DNA from: Pseudomonadota bacterium
Lineage (GTDB): Bacteria > Pseudomonadota > Gammaproteobacteria > Burkholderiales > Thiobacillaceae
Assembly (NCBI GenBank): GCA_021791235.1
Contig: JAJYXA010000425.1
Location: 1 to 10,956, forward strand
Direction of reading: 5' to 3'
DNA length: 10,956 nucleotides
Below the pieces are notes generated by a model. That model was not told the origin of the DNA. It saw only the letters and a list, made by a program, of their open reading frames with translations, and searched no databases. Of the stretch, positions 1 through 7,270 are shown piece after piece. Position 1 is the stretch's first letter. Every line of letters starts with the position of its first letter. Made by a program: the position numbers and the translations under genes.

Positions 1-478
1 GGCGGCCGCCGGGCTTCAGCACGCGGTGCATCTCGGCCAGCGCCTGGTCCTTGTGCGTCATGTTGCGCAGACCGAAGGCGACCGATACACAATCGAAATA
101 ATTGTCGGGAAACGGCAGCCGTTCGCCGTCGCACTGCACGGCGGGCGGCGTCCTGCCCTCGTTCAGCATGCGGTCGCGGCCTTCGCGCAGCATGGAGAAG
201 TTGATGTCGGTGAGCAGCACGGTGCCGGTCGCGCCGACTTCCTTCAGGAACAGCCGCGTCAGGTCGGCAGTGCCGCCGGCGACGTCGAGCACCCGCATCC
301 CCGGCCGCAGGCCCGCCTGCGCCACGGCGAAGCGCTTCCACAGCCGGTGCAGGCCGGCAGACATGAGGTCGTTCATGACGTCGTACTTGGCGGCGACGGA
401 ATGGAAGACCTCGGCCACCTTGGCGGCCTTTTCGGATTCGGCGACCTGCTGGTAGCCGAAATGGGTGGTTTTATCCAT
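1..478 (-). CDS. ubiE: Ubiquinone/menaquinone biosynthesis C-methyltransferase UbiE (5' part, runs off window)
   Basis: Class I SAM-dependent methyltransferase that C-methylates 2-methoxy-6-polyprenyl-1,4-benzoquinol (ubiquinone pathway) and demethylmenaquinone. The first 159 codons are visible, out of about 245 usual for the family; the rest lies left of base 1. The N-terminus starts [12 protein letters not shown], followed by [17 protein letters not shown] near residues 24-40, both typical of UbiE. The SAM-binding motif [14 protein letters not shown], is at about 62-74; an acidic TDIN follows at about 90, and [14 protein letters not shown] with VAFGLRN are the later UbiE motifs. The ATG at 478 gives the family N-terminus, although no strong ribosome binding site precedes it. 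The gene diverges from phoB across 140 bp. Identification is from recognisable motifs and is firm; whether it serves ubiquinone, menaquinone or both cannot be told here. Confidence 0.95.
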   Translation of the reverse strand, partial: MDKTTHFGYQQVAESEKAAKVAEVFHSVAAKYDVMNDLMSAGLHRLWKRFAVAQAGLRPGMRVLDVAGGTADLTRLFLKEVGATGTVLLTDINFSMLREGRDRMLNEGRTPPAVQCDGERLPFPDNYFDCVSVAFGLRNMTHKDQALAEMHRVLKPGGR

Positions 479-507
479 GGCGGAAGGGATGAGCGAGTCA
501 GCCAGGA

Positions 508-516
508 ATTCTACCA
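508..516 (-). promoter_or_regulatory. Candidate extended -10 promoter element for ubiE
   Basis: On the minus strand the sequence reads TGGTAGAAT, an extended -10 (TGn followed by TAGAAT, one mismatch to TATAAT), about 30 bp upstream of the ubiE start. No good -35 hexamer sits at normal spacing, which fits an extended -10 promoter but also makes a chance match possible. Confidence 0.35.
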
Positions 517-553
517 GCGCGCAGGCTGGCGCGGGTTTGGCACAACCGCGCCC

Positions 554-582
554 ATGTCATAAATTGGTCATACTGCTGTCAT
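554..582 (+). promoter_or_regulatory. Pho box: three PhoB half-sites upstream of phoB
   Basis: Three copies of the 7-mer ending GTCAT occur in direct repeat at exactly 11-bp spacing: ATGTCAT (554-560), TGGTCAT (565-571) and CTGTCAT (576-582). The last is identical to the E. coli half-site CTGTCAT, and the 4-bp spacers are AT-rich or mixed as in known Pho boxes. PhoB binds such tandem repeats as a head-to-tail dimer per pair. The site lies 36-64 bp upstream of the phoB start codon, so positive autoregulation under phosphate limitation is the natural inference. It also lies in the shared ubiE-phoB intergenic region. Confidence 0.85.
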
Positions 583-587
583 AGAAT
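582..587 (+). promoter_or_regulatory. Candidate -10 element of the phoB promoter
   Basis: TAGAAT (one mismatch to TATAAT) begins 10 bp after the end of the first two Pho half-sites (554-571). That is the spacing seen when a Pho box replaces the -35 element. It predicts a transcript start near 594 and a leader of about 25 nt. The element overlaps the last base of the third half-site, so the third site may modulate the promoter rather than drive it. Confidence 0.5.
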
Positions 588-618
588 GGCCACCATCCCA
601 AATAAGCTTGGAATCAAC

Positions 619-1311
619 ATGGCTGCCAATATTTTGCTGGTCGAAGACGAACCCGGAATCCAGGAACTGCTGAAATTCAATCTGGCGCAGGCCGGCCACC
701 AGGTCACCGCCGCCGGCGATGCCGAGCACGCGCTGAAATTTCTCAAGAGCACCCTGCCCGACGTCATCCTGCTCGACTGGATGTTGCCCGGCATGTCCGG
801 GATCGACCTGTGCAAGCGCCTGCGCAGCGACGAGCGCTACCAGCCGATTCCCATCATCATGCTGACCGCGCGCGGCGAGGAGCGCGACAAGGTGCTGGGG
901 CTGGACACCGGTGCCGACGACTACATCACCAAGCCGTTCTCGCCGCGCGAACTGGTGTCGCGCATCAAGGCCGTGCTGCGCCGCCGCGCGCCGCAGATGA
1001 CCGACGAGCCGGTGGAAATCAACGGCCTGCGGCTCGATCCCACCAGCCACCGCGTGCAGAGCCGCAATCAGGCGCTGGAACTGGGGCCGACCGAGTTCCG
1101 CCTGCTGCACTTCTTCATGACCCATCCCGAGCGCGTCTATTCGCGCACCCAACTGCTCGACCAGGTGTGGGGCGACGACGTGTTCGTGGAGGAGCGCACG
1201 ATCGACGTCCACATCCGCCGCCTGCGCCTGGCGCTGGAGCCGTCCGGCCATGCGGATCTGATCCAGACGGTGCGCGGCTCGGGCTATCGCTTTTCGGCCG
1301 AAGTGGGATAA
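619..1311 (+). CDS. phoB: Phosphate regulon response regulator PhoB
   Basis: OmpR/PhoB-type transcription factor of 230 residues (E. coli PhoB is 229) that binds Pho boxes when phosphorylated by PhoR. The receiver domain covers about 1-120, with the acidic pocket in LVEDEPG, the phospho-acceptor Asp53 in LLDWMLPG, Thr83 in MLTAR and Lys105 in ITKPFSP. The C-terminal winged helix covers about 130-227, with [12 protein letters not shown], the recognition helix [12 protein letters not shown] and the ending VRGSGYRFS. The ATG at 619 is preferred over an upstream in-frame ATG at 586, because it gives the family N-terminus [12 protein letters not shown] and a GGA-type ribosome site precedes it. The Pho box lies directly upstream. 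phoR follows 30 bp downstream. The tryptophan after the phospho-acceptor and the pairing with PhoR favour PhoB over other OmpR-type regulators. Confidence 0.95.
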   Translation: MAANILLVEDEPGIQELLKFNLAQAGHQVTAAGDAEHALKFLKSTLPDVILLDWMLPGMSGIDLCKRLRSDERYQPIPIIMLTARGEERDKVLGLDTGADDYITKPFSPRELVSRIKAVLRRRAPQMTDEPVEINGLRLDPTSHRVQSRNQALELGPTEFRLLHFFMTHPERVYSRTQLLDQVWGDDVFVEERTIDVHIRRLRLALEPSGHADLIQTVRGSGYRFSAEVG

Positions 1312-1341
1312 TCCGCCCACCGGTTTTTGGGGCAGGTAAAC

Positions 1342-2694
1342 ATGGGCTTCTGGTGGCGTCCGCTCAGCGTGCTGGCCAGCGTGTTGCTGGTGGCGCTGAT
1401 TCTGTGGGCCGGCTCCGGCTGGGTGGCCGCGCTGGGCTTTCTGGCGGGCATCCAGGCCTTCGTGATGTTGCGCCGCCTGGGGCAGGAGTTCCGCCTGGCG
1501 CGCTGGCTGGAAAACCCCGACGAAGTGGATCCGCCCGACGCCACCGGCACCTGGGGCGACATCTTCTACCGTCTGCAAAAACTGCAGCGCCGCCAGCGCG
1601 CCAGCCGCAGCGAACTCACCACCGCGCTCGAACAGTTCGAGCACGCCGCGATGGCGGTGCCCGACGGCATGGTCATCCTCAACGGCAACGAGCAGATCGA
1701 CTGGTGCAACCCGGCCTCGCGCAAATACCTGGGGCTGGACTGCGAGCGCGACCGCGGCCAGTTCATCCGTTACCTGCTGCGGCAGGCCCATTTTCTGGAG
1801 TTTCTCGACGCCGCCGATTATTCGCGCCGCCTGGTGTGCAAGTCGCCGATCAACCGCGAGATCACCCTGTCGCTGCAACTGGTGCCGTTCGGCGAAGGCA
1901 AGAAACTGCTGGTCGCGCGCGACATCACCGACCTCGAGCGCGTCGACGCGATGCGGCGCGACTTCATCGCCAACGTCTCGCACGAACTGCGCACGCCGTT
2001 GACGGTGGTCGGCGGCTTCGTCGAAACCCTGGCCGATGCCCCCGACCTGCCGGCCGCCGAGAGCCGTCACTATTTCGACCTGATGCTCGACCATACCCGG
2101 CGCATGCAGCATCTGCTGGACGACCTGCTGACCCTGTCGCGGCTGGAAAGCGCCGATCACATGCTGAACGACGAGCCCATCAACGTCCCAGAACTGGCGC
2201 GTTCACTGAAGGCCGAGGCGGAATCGCTGAGCCGGGGGCAGCATCGGGTCAACCTGCAACTCGGCAGTCCGGCCTGGCTGAAAGGCAGCCTGCAGGAAAT
2301 CCGCAGCGCGCTTGGCAACCTGGTGTCCAACGCCGTGCGCTACACCCCGGAAGGCGGAGAAATCACCCTGGCCTGGCGCGAGCGCGATGGCGAGGGGGTG
2401 TTTGCCGTCACCGACACCGGCGAAGGCATCGCCGCCGAGCACATTCCGCGTCTGACCGAGCGTTTCTACCGCGTCGATCGCAGCCGATCGCGCGAAACCG
2501 GCGGCACCGGGCTCGGGCTCGCCATCGTCAAGCACGTCCTCACCCGCCACGGCGCGCGGCTGGAGATTCAGTCGATTCCCGGCAAGGGCAGCACCTTTGC
2601 GGCCGTCTTTCCCGCCCAGCGCATGCAGCAGCCCAGCGCGCCGCAGGGCGGCACCGTCATTCCGTTTCCGGAGCGCGAGCAAGCCGTCGGTTGA
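1342..2694 (+). CDS. phoR: Phosphate regulon sensor histidine kinase PhoR
   Basis: Membrane-bound sensor kinase of 450 residues that phosphorylates, and in high phosphate dephosphorylates, PhoB. Two hydrophobic helices lie at about 5-24 and 28-45 with almost no periplasmic loop, as in PhoR proteins with a DUF3329-type N-terminus. A charged linker and a PAS-like domain follow at about 95-190. The dimerisation/phosphotransfer segment has the H-box FIANVSHELRTPL with phospho-accepting His214. The ATPase domain has the N-box LGNLVSNAVRYTP near 323-335, G1 DTGEGIA near 357, the F-box ERFYRVDRS and G2 GGTGLGLAIVKH near 387-398. All catalytic motifs are intact. The ATG at 1342 has AGG 5 nt upstream; a TTG at 1327 in frame is less likely. 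No phoU or pst genes follow; the next genes are convergent. Confidence 0.94.
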   Translation: MGFWWRPLSVLASVLLVALILWAGSGWVAALGFLAGIQAFVMLRRLGQEFRLARWLENPDEVDPPDATGTWGDIFYRLQKLQRRQRASRSELTTALEQFEHAAMAVPDGMVILNGNEQIDWCNPASRKYLGLDCERDRGQFIRYLLRQAHFLEFLDAADYSRRLVCKSPINREITLSLQLVPFGEGKKLLVARDITDLERVDAMRRDFIANVSHELRTPLTVVGGFVETLADAPDLPAAESRHYFDLMLDHTRRMQHLLDDLLTLSRLESADHMLNDEPINVPELARSLKAEAESLSRGQHRVNLQLGSPAWLKGSLQEIRSALGNLVSNAVRYTPEGGEITLAWRERDGEGVFAVTDTGEGIAAEHIPRLTERFYRVDRSRSRETGGTGLGLAIVKHVLTRHGARLEIQSIPGKGSTFAAVFPAQRMQQPSAPQGGTVIPFPEREQAVG

Positions 2695-2695
2695 G

Positions 2696-2791
2696 CGTGG
2701 TTCTTGACGCATACGACTCCATCCCGCCTTGCGGGATTTCAGCACGTAGTGGATCGGAGTCCTTTAGGGCTTTAGCGTCTTTAGAACCACG
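2696..2791. repeat. Nested palindromic repeat between phoR and the truncated HIT gene
   Basis: An imperfect inverted repeat begins two bases after the phoR stop. Outer arms are CGTGGTTCT (2696-2704) and AGAACCACG (2783-2791). Then GACGC (2706-2710) pairs with GCGTC (2775-2779), and GACTCC (2715-2720) with GGAGTC (2756-2761). Inside is a compact hairpin, ATCCCGC-CTT-GCGGGAT (2721-2737). The right half also carries three CTTTAG copies (2762-2767, 2770-2775, 2779-2784). A second, weaker hairpin with CCACG/CGTGG arms follows at about 2787-2816. Neither side has a convincing T-tract, so it is not a classical terminator, although it could stop transcription from both convergent units. It looks like a dispersed palindromic (REP- or MITE-like) element, but copy number cannot be seen from one window. 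Confidence 0.6.
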
Positions 2792-3054
2792 GCCTGCCCC
2801 TTGCGGGTGGAGCGTGGCCGCTGGGCAACCAGATCGGGCGCCATCCCCTCGCGCAGCGCCGCCTCGGCGGCGAACACCACGCGCATCAGCGCCTGCTGAT
2901 CGGCAGCCGGCAAGTCGGTCATTTCCTTGACGTGGGCATTCAGGATCACGCGCAGAAAGCCGGGGTAGTCCGGCTCGTCGGCATGCACAACGCGGCAGAA
3001 ATCGTCCTGCCACAGCAGTTTTCCGCCGACTGCATCACACAGGAAACGGCTCAA
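2764..3054 (-). pseudogene. Truncated HIT-family (histidine triad) protein, catalytic motif lost
   Basis: The open frame encodes 96 residues. Residues about 5-74 (CDAVGGKLLWQDD, DEPDYPGFLRVI, NAHVKEMTDL) match the N-terminal half of HIT-family nucleotide hydrolases/transferases, which usually run 130-145 residues. After Asp74 (base 2833) the similarity stops. The remaining 22 residues (from LVAQRPRSTRK) look like read-through of unrelated sequence ending in the palindromic repeat. The HxHxH active-site segment expected near residue 95 is absent, and I find none in any frame downstream. A TTG start at 3054 is proposed because it overlaps the upstream TGA as TTGA, which is typical of translational coupling with the FAD/Fe-S gene. 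It should be catalytically dead. A functional short protein cannot be excluded, but a deletion or rearrangement scar is more likely. Confidence 0.7.
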
Positions 3055-6000
3055 AGCAGTACCCGTTCGACCCCGCCGTTGCCGACTCGGGCGAGGTAGC
3101 TCGCCATCCAGTTCTCGCCCAGCAGCTTCTTCGCCAGCTCGATCACGATGTAATCCGGCGTGGTGCCGGTGTCGTCGCTGTAGCGTGCCAGCCCCTGCAG
3201 GCACGACGGGCAGCTGGTGAGGAGCTTGACCGGCTGCTTGCCGTCCGGGCCGAGCGCGGCGACGCCGGCGCGGATTTCCTCTTCCTTGCGGAAGCGGATC
3301 TGGGTGGAGATGTCGGGGCGGGTGATGGCGAGGGTGCCGGATTCGCCGCAGCAGCGGTCGGACAAGACAACCCCGCCGCCGAGCAGCGCGTTGGCGACTT
3401 TCAGCGGCGCGTGGGTCTTCATCGGGGTGTGGCAGGGGTCGTGGTAGAGGTATTTCTCGCCGCTCACGTCGTCGAGCTTGATGCCTTTCTCCATCAGGTA
3501 TTCGTGGATGTCGAGCAGGCGGCAGCCGGGGAAGATTTTCTCGAATTCGTATTTCAGCAACTGGTCCATGCAGGTGCCGCACGACACGATCACGGTCTTG
3601 ATGTCGAGGTAGTTGAGCGTGTTGGCGACGCGGTGGAACAGCACGCGGTTGGCGGCGGTGATGGCTTCGCCCTTGTCGGCCTGGCCGCCCGCGGTCTGCG
3701 GGTAGCCGCAGCACAGGTAGCCGGGCGGCAGCACGGTCTGGGTGCCGAGTTCGAACAGCATCGCCTGGGTGGCGAGCCCGACTTGGGAAAACAGCCGTTC
3801 CGAGCCGCAGCCGGGGAAGTAGAACACCGCGTCGGCATCGTCGGACGGCTTGGCCGGGTTGCGCAGGATCGGCACGATCGAAGGATCCTCCAGTCCCAGC
3901 AGCGCGCGCGAGGTTTTCTTAGGCAGCCCGCCCGGCATCGGCTTGTTGACCAGATGGATGACCTGCGCGACCAGCTTGGGCTTGCCGAGGGTGGCGGGCG
4001 GATTTTTCGTCTGCGTCTGGATCAGCCCCATGCGCTTGAACAGGGTGTGCCCCATCCGTTGCGCGGCGTAACCCCACTCGATCAGCGGCTTGCGCAAGGC
4101 CTTGATGGTGCTGGGATCGGTCGCGTTGAGGAAGGCCATCGACGCCCAGGTGCCGGGGTTGAACTTCTTCTTGCCCTGGCGGCGCAAAAGGTTGCGCATG
4201 GCGATCGAGACGTCGCCGAAGTCGATGTCGACCGGGCAGGGATTCTTGCACTTGTGGCAGATGGTGCAGTGGTCGGCGACGTCGCCGAACTCGTCGAAGT
4301 GCTTCAGCGACACGCCGCGCCGGGTCTGTTCCTCGTACAGGAAGGCCTCGATCAGGAGCGAGGTGGCGAGGATCTTGTTGCGCGGGCTGTATAGAAGATT
4401 GGCGCGCGGGATGTGGGTGTTGCACACCGGCTTGCACTTGCCGCAGCGCAGGCAGTCCTTGATCGAATCGGCGATGGCCCCGGTTTCCGAGGCTTCGAGA
4501 ATGATCGACTCCGCTTCCAAAAGACTAAACGACGGCGTGTAGGCATTGCGCAGATCCGCGCCGGGCAAGAGCTTGCCCTTGTTGAAGCGGTGCGCGGGAT
4601 CGACCTTCTGCTTGTATTCGGCGAACGTAGCGATGGTGGCGTCGTCGAGGAATTCCAGCTTGGTCAGGCCGATGCCGTGCTCGCCCGAGATCACCCCGCC
4701 CAGGTCGGTGGCGAGTTTCATGATGCGCGCCACCGCCGCATTGGCGGCCTGCAGCATGGCGTAGTCGTCGGAGTTGACCGGGATGTTGGTATGCACGTTG
4801 CCGTCGCCGGCGTGCATGTGCAGCGCCACGAACACGCGGCTTTTCAATACCTCTTTGTGGATGCGGTCGCAGGCTTCGAGCACCGGGAGGTATTCGCGGC
4901 CGATGAAGAGCTGGTGCAGTTCGCGCCGGACTTCGCGCTTCCACGACACGCGGATGTGCTTGTCGCGCAGCGCGGTGAAGACGGTGAGGGGCGAGGGGTG
5001 AGGGGTGAGGGGGGGCTCGCTTGCGTCCGCGGGCAGTGGCGCGTCGAGGTGATTCAGATAGTCACTCCAGCGCGCGCGCACCGACTCGATCAACGCCTGC
5101 GCCCGCTGCCGTTTTTCCTCCACCTGCACGGGGTCGGCGACGGTGTCGTCATCTTCCAGCAGCGGCAGCTGCGGCGCGTTGAAGAATTCCGCCAGCGCAT
5201 CGAGCAGCTTCAGCTTGTTGGCGATCGACAGCTCGATGTTGATGCGCTCGATGCCGTCGGTGTAGTCGCCCAGCCGGGGCAGCGGGATCACCACGTCCTC
5301 GTTGATCTTGAAGGCGTTGGTGTGGGCCGCGATGGCCGCGGTGCGGGCGCGGTCGAGCCAGAACTTCTTGCGCGTTTCGGCCGACACCGCGATGAAGCCT
5401 TCGCCGCCGCGCGCGTTGGCGAGCCGAACGATGTGCGAGGCGGCTTCGCCGACGGCGACTTCGTTGTCCGACGCCACGTCGATCAAGAGCACCATGTTCG
5501 GCCGTGCGGCGCGCGGCGCCTTGGTCGCATAGCCGACCGCCTTGACGTAACGCGCGTCGAGGTGCTCCAGCCCGGCGAGCTGGACGTCGGGGTGGGCGTC
5601 GCAGTAGTCCTTGATTTCGACGATGGCGGGCGTGGCGTCGCGCGCGGTGCCGAAGAATTCCAGGCACACGGTGCGGATGTGCGCGGGCAGCCGGTGCAGG
5701 ATGAAGCGCGCCGAGGTGATCAGGCCGTCGCAGCCTTCCTTCTGGATGCCCGGCAGGCCGGCGAGAAACTTGTCGGTGACGTCCTTGCCGAGCCCGATCT
5801 TGCGGAAGCGGCTGCCGGGGATGGTGAGGATTTCCGGCGAACCTTTCGGCGTCTTGCCGTCGGCGGCGAAGCGGCGGATTTCGAAGGTGGCGGCGGCAGC
5901 GTCGTGGATCTTGCCGCGGTTGTGGTTGAGCCGCGTGACCTCGATCCAGTCGGCGTCCGGCGTGACCATGCGCCACGACACCAGGTTGTCGAGCGCGGTG

Positions 6001-6866
6001 CCCCACAGCACGGCCTTCTTGCCGCCGGCGTTCATCGACACGTTGCCGCCGATGGTGGAGGCGTCGGCCGAGGTCGGGTCGACCGCGAACGCCAGCCCGG
6101 CGGCGTCGGCCGCGTCCATCACCCGCTTGGTGACGACGCCGGCACCGCAGCGGATCGTCGGCACCTCGAATTCGACGCCGGGCAGGCGAGCCATCTCCAC
6201 CGCGCTCATCGCATCGAGCTTTTCGGTGTTGATGACCGCGGCCCGGCCGGTGAGCGGGACCGCGCCGCCGGTGTAGCCGGTGCCGCCGCCGCGCGGGATG
6301 ATGGTCAGCCCCAGTTCGATCAGCCCGGCCACCAGCGGCGCCATCTCGGCTTCGCTGTCGGGGGTCAGCACCACGAAGGGGTATTCCACCCGCCAGTCGG
6401 TCGCGTCGGTGACGTGCGAGACGCGCGCCAGACCGTCGAACGCGATGTTGTCGCGCCGGGTCACGCCCGCCAGGCGGCGCAGGATGCGCGTGCGCAGGGT
6501 GGCGGTGTCGGCGAACCAGGACTCGAATTCGCGCACCGCGCGTTCCGCCGCCGCCAGCAACTGCCCCACCCGCTCGTTGCCCTGGCGCCGCACCTCGATC
6601 TCGTGCAGGCGGTGCCGCAGCGCCTCGACCAGCATCTGGCGGCGCCTGGGATTGTCGAGCAGGTCGTCTTCCAGGTAGGGATTGCGCCGCACCACCCAGA
6701 TGTCGCCCAGCACCTCGAACAGCATGCGTGCCGAGCGCCCCGTCCTGCGACCGCTGCGCAGCGTGTTGAGCACGTCCCAGGCGTCGGCGCCGAGCAGGCG
6801 GATGACGATTTCGCGGTCGGAAAACGAAGTGTAGTTGTAGGGAATTTCGCGCAGGCGTGCGGTCAT
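3051..6866 (-). CDS. FAD-linked oxidase / iron-sulfur (GlcD-GlpC type) fusion oxidoreductase with DUF3683 N-terminus
   Basis: A 1271-residue fusion flavoenzyme, probably oxidising a 2-hydroxy acid such as D-lactate or glycolate and passing electrons through Fe-S clusters towards quinones. The substrate is inference. Domains in order: DUF3683-like N-terminus (about 1-135); FAD-binding PCMH domain with [11 protein letters not shown] at 191-201 and [13 protein letters not shown] near 264; FAD-oxidase C-terminal domain with [10 protein letters not shown] from His683 and SGEHGIG near 726; two 4Fe-4S motifs, [11 protein letters not shown] (C805, C808, C811, C815) and [11 protein letters not shown] (C867, C870, C873, C877); then two CCG (heterodisulfide-reductase-like) domains with C1020, CCG at 1052, DPCH at C1145 and CCG at 1172. 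All motifs look intact. No signal peptide is visible, so it is likely cytoplasmic and peripheral to the membrane. A proline-rich stretch at residues 618-627 comes from an inserted G/C-rich repeat. The ATG at 6866 gives the family N-terminus [18 protein letters not shown]. Confidence 0.88.
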   Translation of the reverse strand: MTARLREIPYNYTSFSDREIVIRLLGADAWDVLNTLRSGRRTGRSARMLFEVLGDIWVVRRNPYLEDDLLDNPRRRQMLVEALRHRLHEIEVRRQGNERVGQLLAAAERAVREFESWFADTATLRTRILRRLAGVTRRDNIAFDGLARVSHVTDATDWRVEYPFVVLTPDSEAEMAPLVAGLIELGLTIIPRGGGTGYTGGAVPLTGRAAVINTEKLDAMSAVEMARLPGVEFEVPTIRCGAGVVTKRVMDAADAAGLAFAVDPTSADASTIGGNVSMNAGGKKAVLWGTALDNLVSWRMVTPDADWIEVTRLNHNRGKIHDAAAATFEIRRFAADGKTPKGSPEILTIPGSRFRKIGLGKDVTDKFLAGLPGIQKEGCDGLITSARFILHRLPAHIRTVCLEFFGTARDATPAIVEIKDYCDAHPDVQLAGLEHLDARYVKAVGYATKAPRAARPNMVLLIDVASDNEVAVGEAASHIVRLANARGGEGFIAVSAETRKKFWLDRARTAAIAAHTNAFKINEDVVIPLPRLGDYTDGIERINIELSIANKLKLLDALAEFFNAPQLPLLEDDDTVADPVQVEEKRQRAQALIESVRARWSDYLNHLDAPLPADASEPPLTPHPSPLTVFTALRDKHIRVSWKREVRRELHQLFIGREYLPVLEACDRIHKEVLKSRVFVALHMHAGDGNVHTNIPVNSDDYAMLQAANAAVARIMKLATDLGGVISGEHGIGLTKLEFLDDATIATFAEYKQKVDPAHRFNKGKLLPGADLRNAYTPSFSLLEAESIILEASETGAIADSIKDCLRCGKCKPVCNTHIPRANLLYSPRNKILATSLLIEAFLYEEQTRRGVSLKHFDEFGDVADHCTICHKCKNPCPVDIDFGDVSIAMRNLLRRQGKKKFNPGTWASMAFLNATDPSTIKALRKPLIEWGYAAQRMGHTLFKRMGLIQTQTKNPPATLGKPKLVAQVIHLVNKPMPGGLPKKTSRALLGLEDPSIVPILRNPAKPSDDADAVFYFPGCGSERLFSQVGLATQAMLFELGTQTVLPPGYLCCGYPQTAGGQADKGEAITAANRVLFHRVANTLNYLDIKTVIVSCGTCMDQLLKYEFEKIFPGCRLLDIHEYLMEKGIKLDDVSGEKYLYHDPCHTPMKTHAPLKVANALLGGGVVLSDRCCGESGTLAITRPDISTQIRFRKEEEIRAGVAALGPDGKQPVKLLTSCPSCLQGLARYSDDTGTTPDYIVIELAKKLLGENWMASYLARVGNGGVERVLL
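4988..5015 (+). repeat. Four G-tracts (G-quadruplex-type repeat) inside the oxidoreductase gene
   Basis: The plus strand holds GGGG runs at 4988-4991, 4995-4998 and 5002-5005 and a run of seven G at 5009-5015, separated by the 3-nt loops CGA, TGA and TGA. This is a 7-bp GGGGTGA-type tandem repeat that satisfies the strict quadruplex rule. On the minus (coding) strand it reads as CTCACCCC units and gives residues [10 protein letters not shown] in a linker of the FAD-oxidase C-terminal half. The G-rich strand is the template strand for transcription. Confidence 0.85.
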
Positions 6867-7044
6867 GCTGGGGTGTGTTCGGGCGTCGTCTCCTTGGGGA
6901 GGCCGAATCCTTCTGCTTCAAAGCCGGTATTTTACGGGATATGGCTTCGTTTCGGTCGGTCGGCCCGCATCCCGTCAAGCCGGGATGCGGGCGCGGGATG
7001 GCAAATTTTCAGTCTGCACCGAATCCTCCGATACATAAATAACG
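6867..7044. other. Intergenic region upstream of the FAD/Fe-S oxidoreductase
   Basis: These 178 bp carry no supported gene. On the minus strand a TAAAAT hexamer (6934-6929) could be a -10 element for the oxidoreductase, with a leader of about 55 nt, but no good -35 is seen at the right spacing. The right part holds a perfect hairpin (separate entry) and an AT-rich stretch (7001-7042). The AT-rich stretch contains a TAA at 7036-7038 in frame with the PhnD-like remnant that follows. Confidence 0.4.
6964..6991. repeat. Perfect 11-bp inverted repeat (hairpin)
   Basis: CCCGCATCCCG (6964-6974) and CGGGATGCGGG (6981-6991) are exact reverse complements around the loop TCAAGC. Neither side has a T-tract, so an intrinsic terminator is unlikely. 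The shape resembles short dispersed palindromes in proteobacterial intergenic regions; it could also be a structured leader or protein-binding site. It sits 98 bp upstream of the oxidoreductase start and about 54 bp before the PhnD-like remnant. Confidence 0.6.
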
Positions 7045-7260
7045 GTGGCAGAGGATTTGCCATCTATCTTCGCCGTGCACCCGGGCATGCCGGTGACGGT
7101 GCGCAACCAGTTGCGCGATGCGCTGCTGGCCCTGAACAGGAGCACACCGGAGCGGGCTGCCACGCTGGAAGCGTTCGACAAGGGCTACGACGGTTTCGCA
7201 GTGGTCGACGATTCGGCCTACGATACGGTGCGCAAGCTGATCCAGCCGTTCCAGAAATAA
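7045..7260 (+). pseudogene. C-terminal remnant of a PhnD-like phosphate/phosphonate-binding protein
   Basis: The 71-codon frame (from FAVHPGMPVTVRNQLRDALL to GFAVVDDSAYDTVRKLIQPF) resembles the last 60-70 residues of periplasmic binding proteins of the PhnD/PtxB phosphate-phosphite-phosphonate ABC transporter family. These usually end with a VHP segment, an ALL helix, a GF motif and a YDPVR-like tail, and total about 280-320 residues. An in-frame TAA at 7036 closes the frame upstream. The only early start is a GTG at 7045 with no ribosome binding site, and no signal peptide or earlier domain sequence is seen. I read it as a decayed or deleted gene. It is convergent with the DUF808 gene, 10 bp away. 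A short functional protein is possible but has no support. The family match is from memory. Confidence 0.5.
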
Positions 7261-7270
7261 GCCGGCCGGA

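Noticed and set aside
568..2160. 530-codon open frame on the minus strand opposite phoB-phoR
   Set aside because: It lies antisense to two proteins with fully recognisable motifs. Its product is rich in His, Gln, Arg and Ala without domains, as expected for a high-GC antisense frame.
2721..2737. Intrinsic terminator of phoR
   Set aside because: The hairpin ATCCCGC-CTT-GCGGGAT is followed by only TTTC, which is too short a T-tract; it fits better as the core of the larger palindrome.
2696..2791. Integron attC site
   Set aside because: The nested palindrome is suggestive, but no paired RYYYAAC and GTTRRRY core sites flank it in the right order, and no cassette or integrase is present.
810..2930. 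706-codon open frame on the plus strand across phoB-phoR
   Set aside because: It is a shifted frame over phoB and phoR. The product is Arg/Ala/Pro-rich and has no recognisable motif.
5149..6978. 609-codon open frame on the minus strand
   Set aside because: It is a second frame over the PCMH part of the oxidoreductase, with a low-complexity Arg/Ala-rich product.
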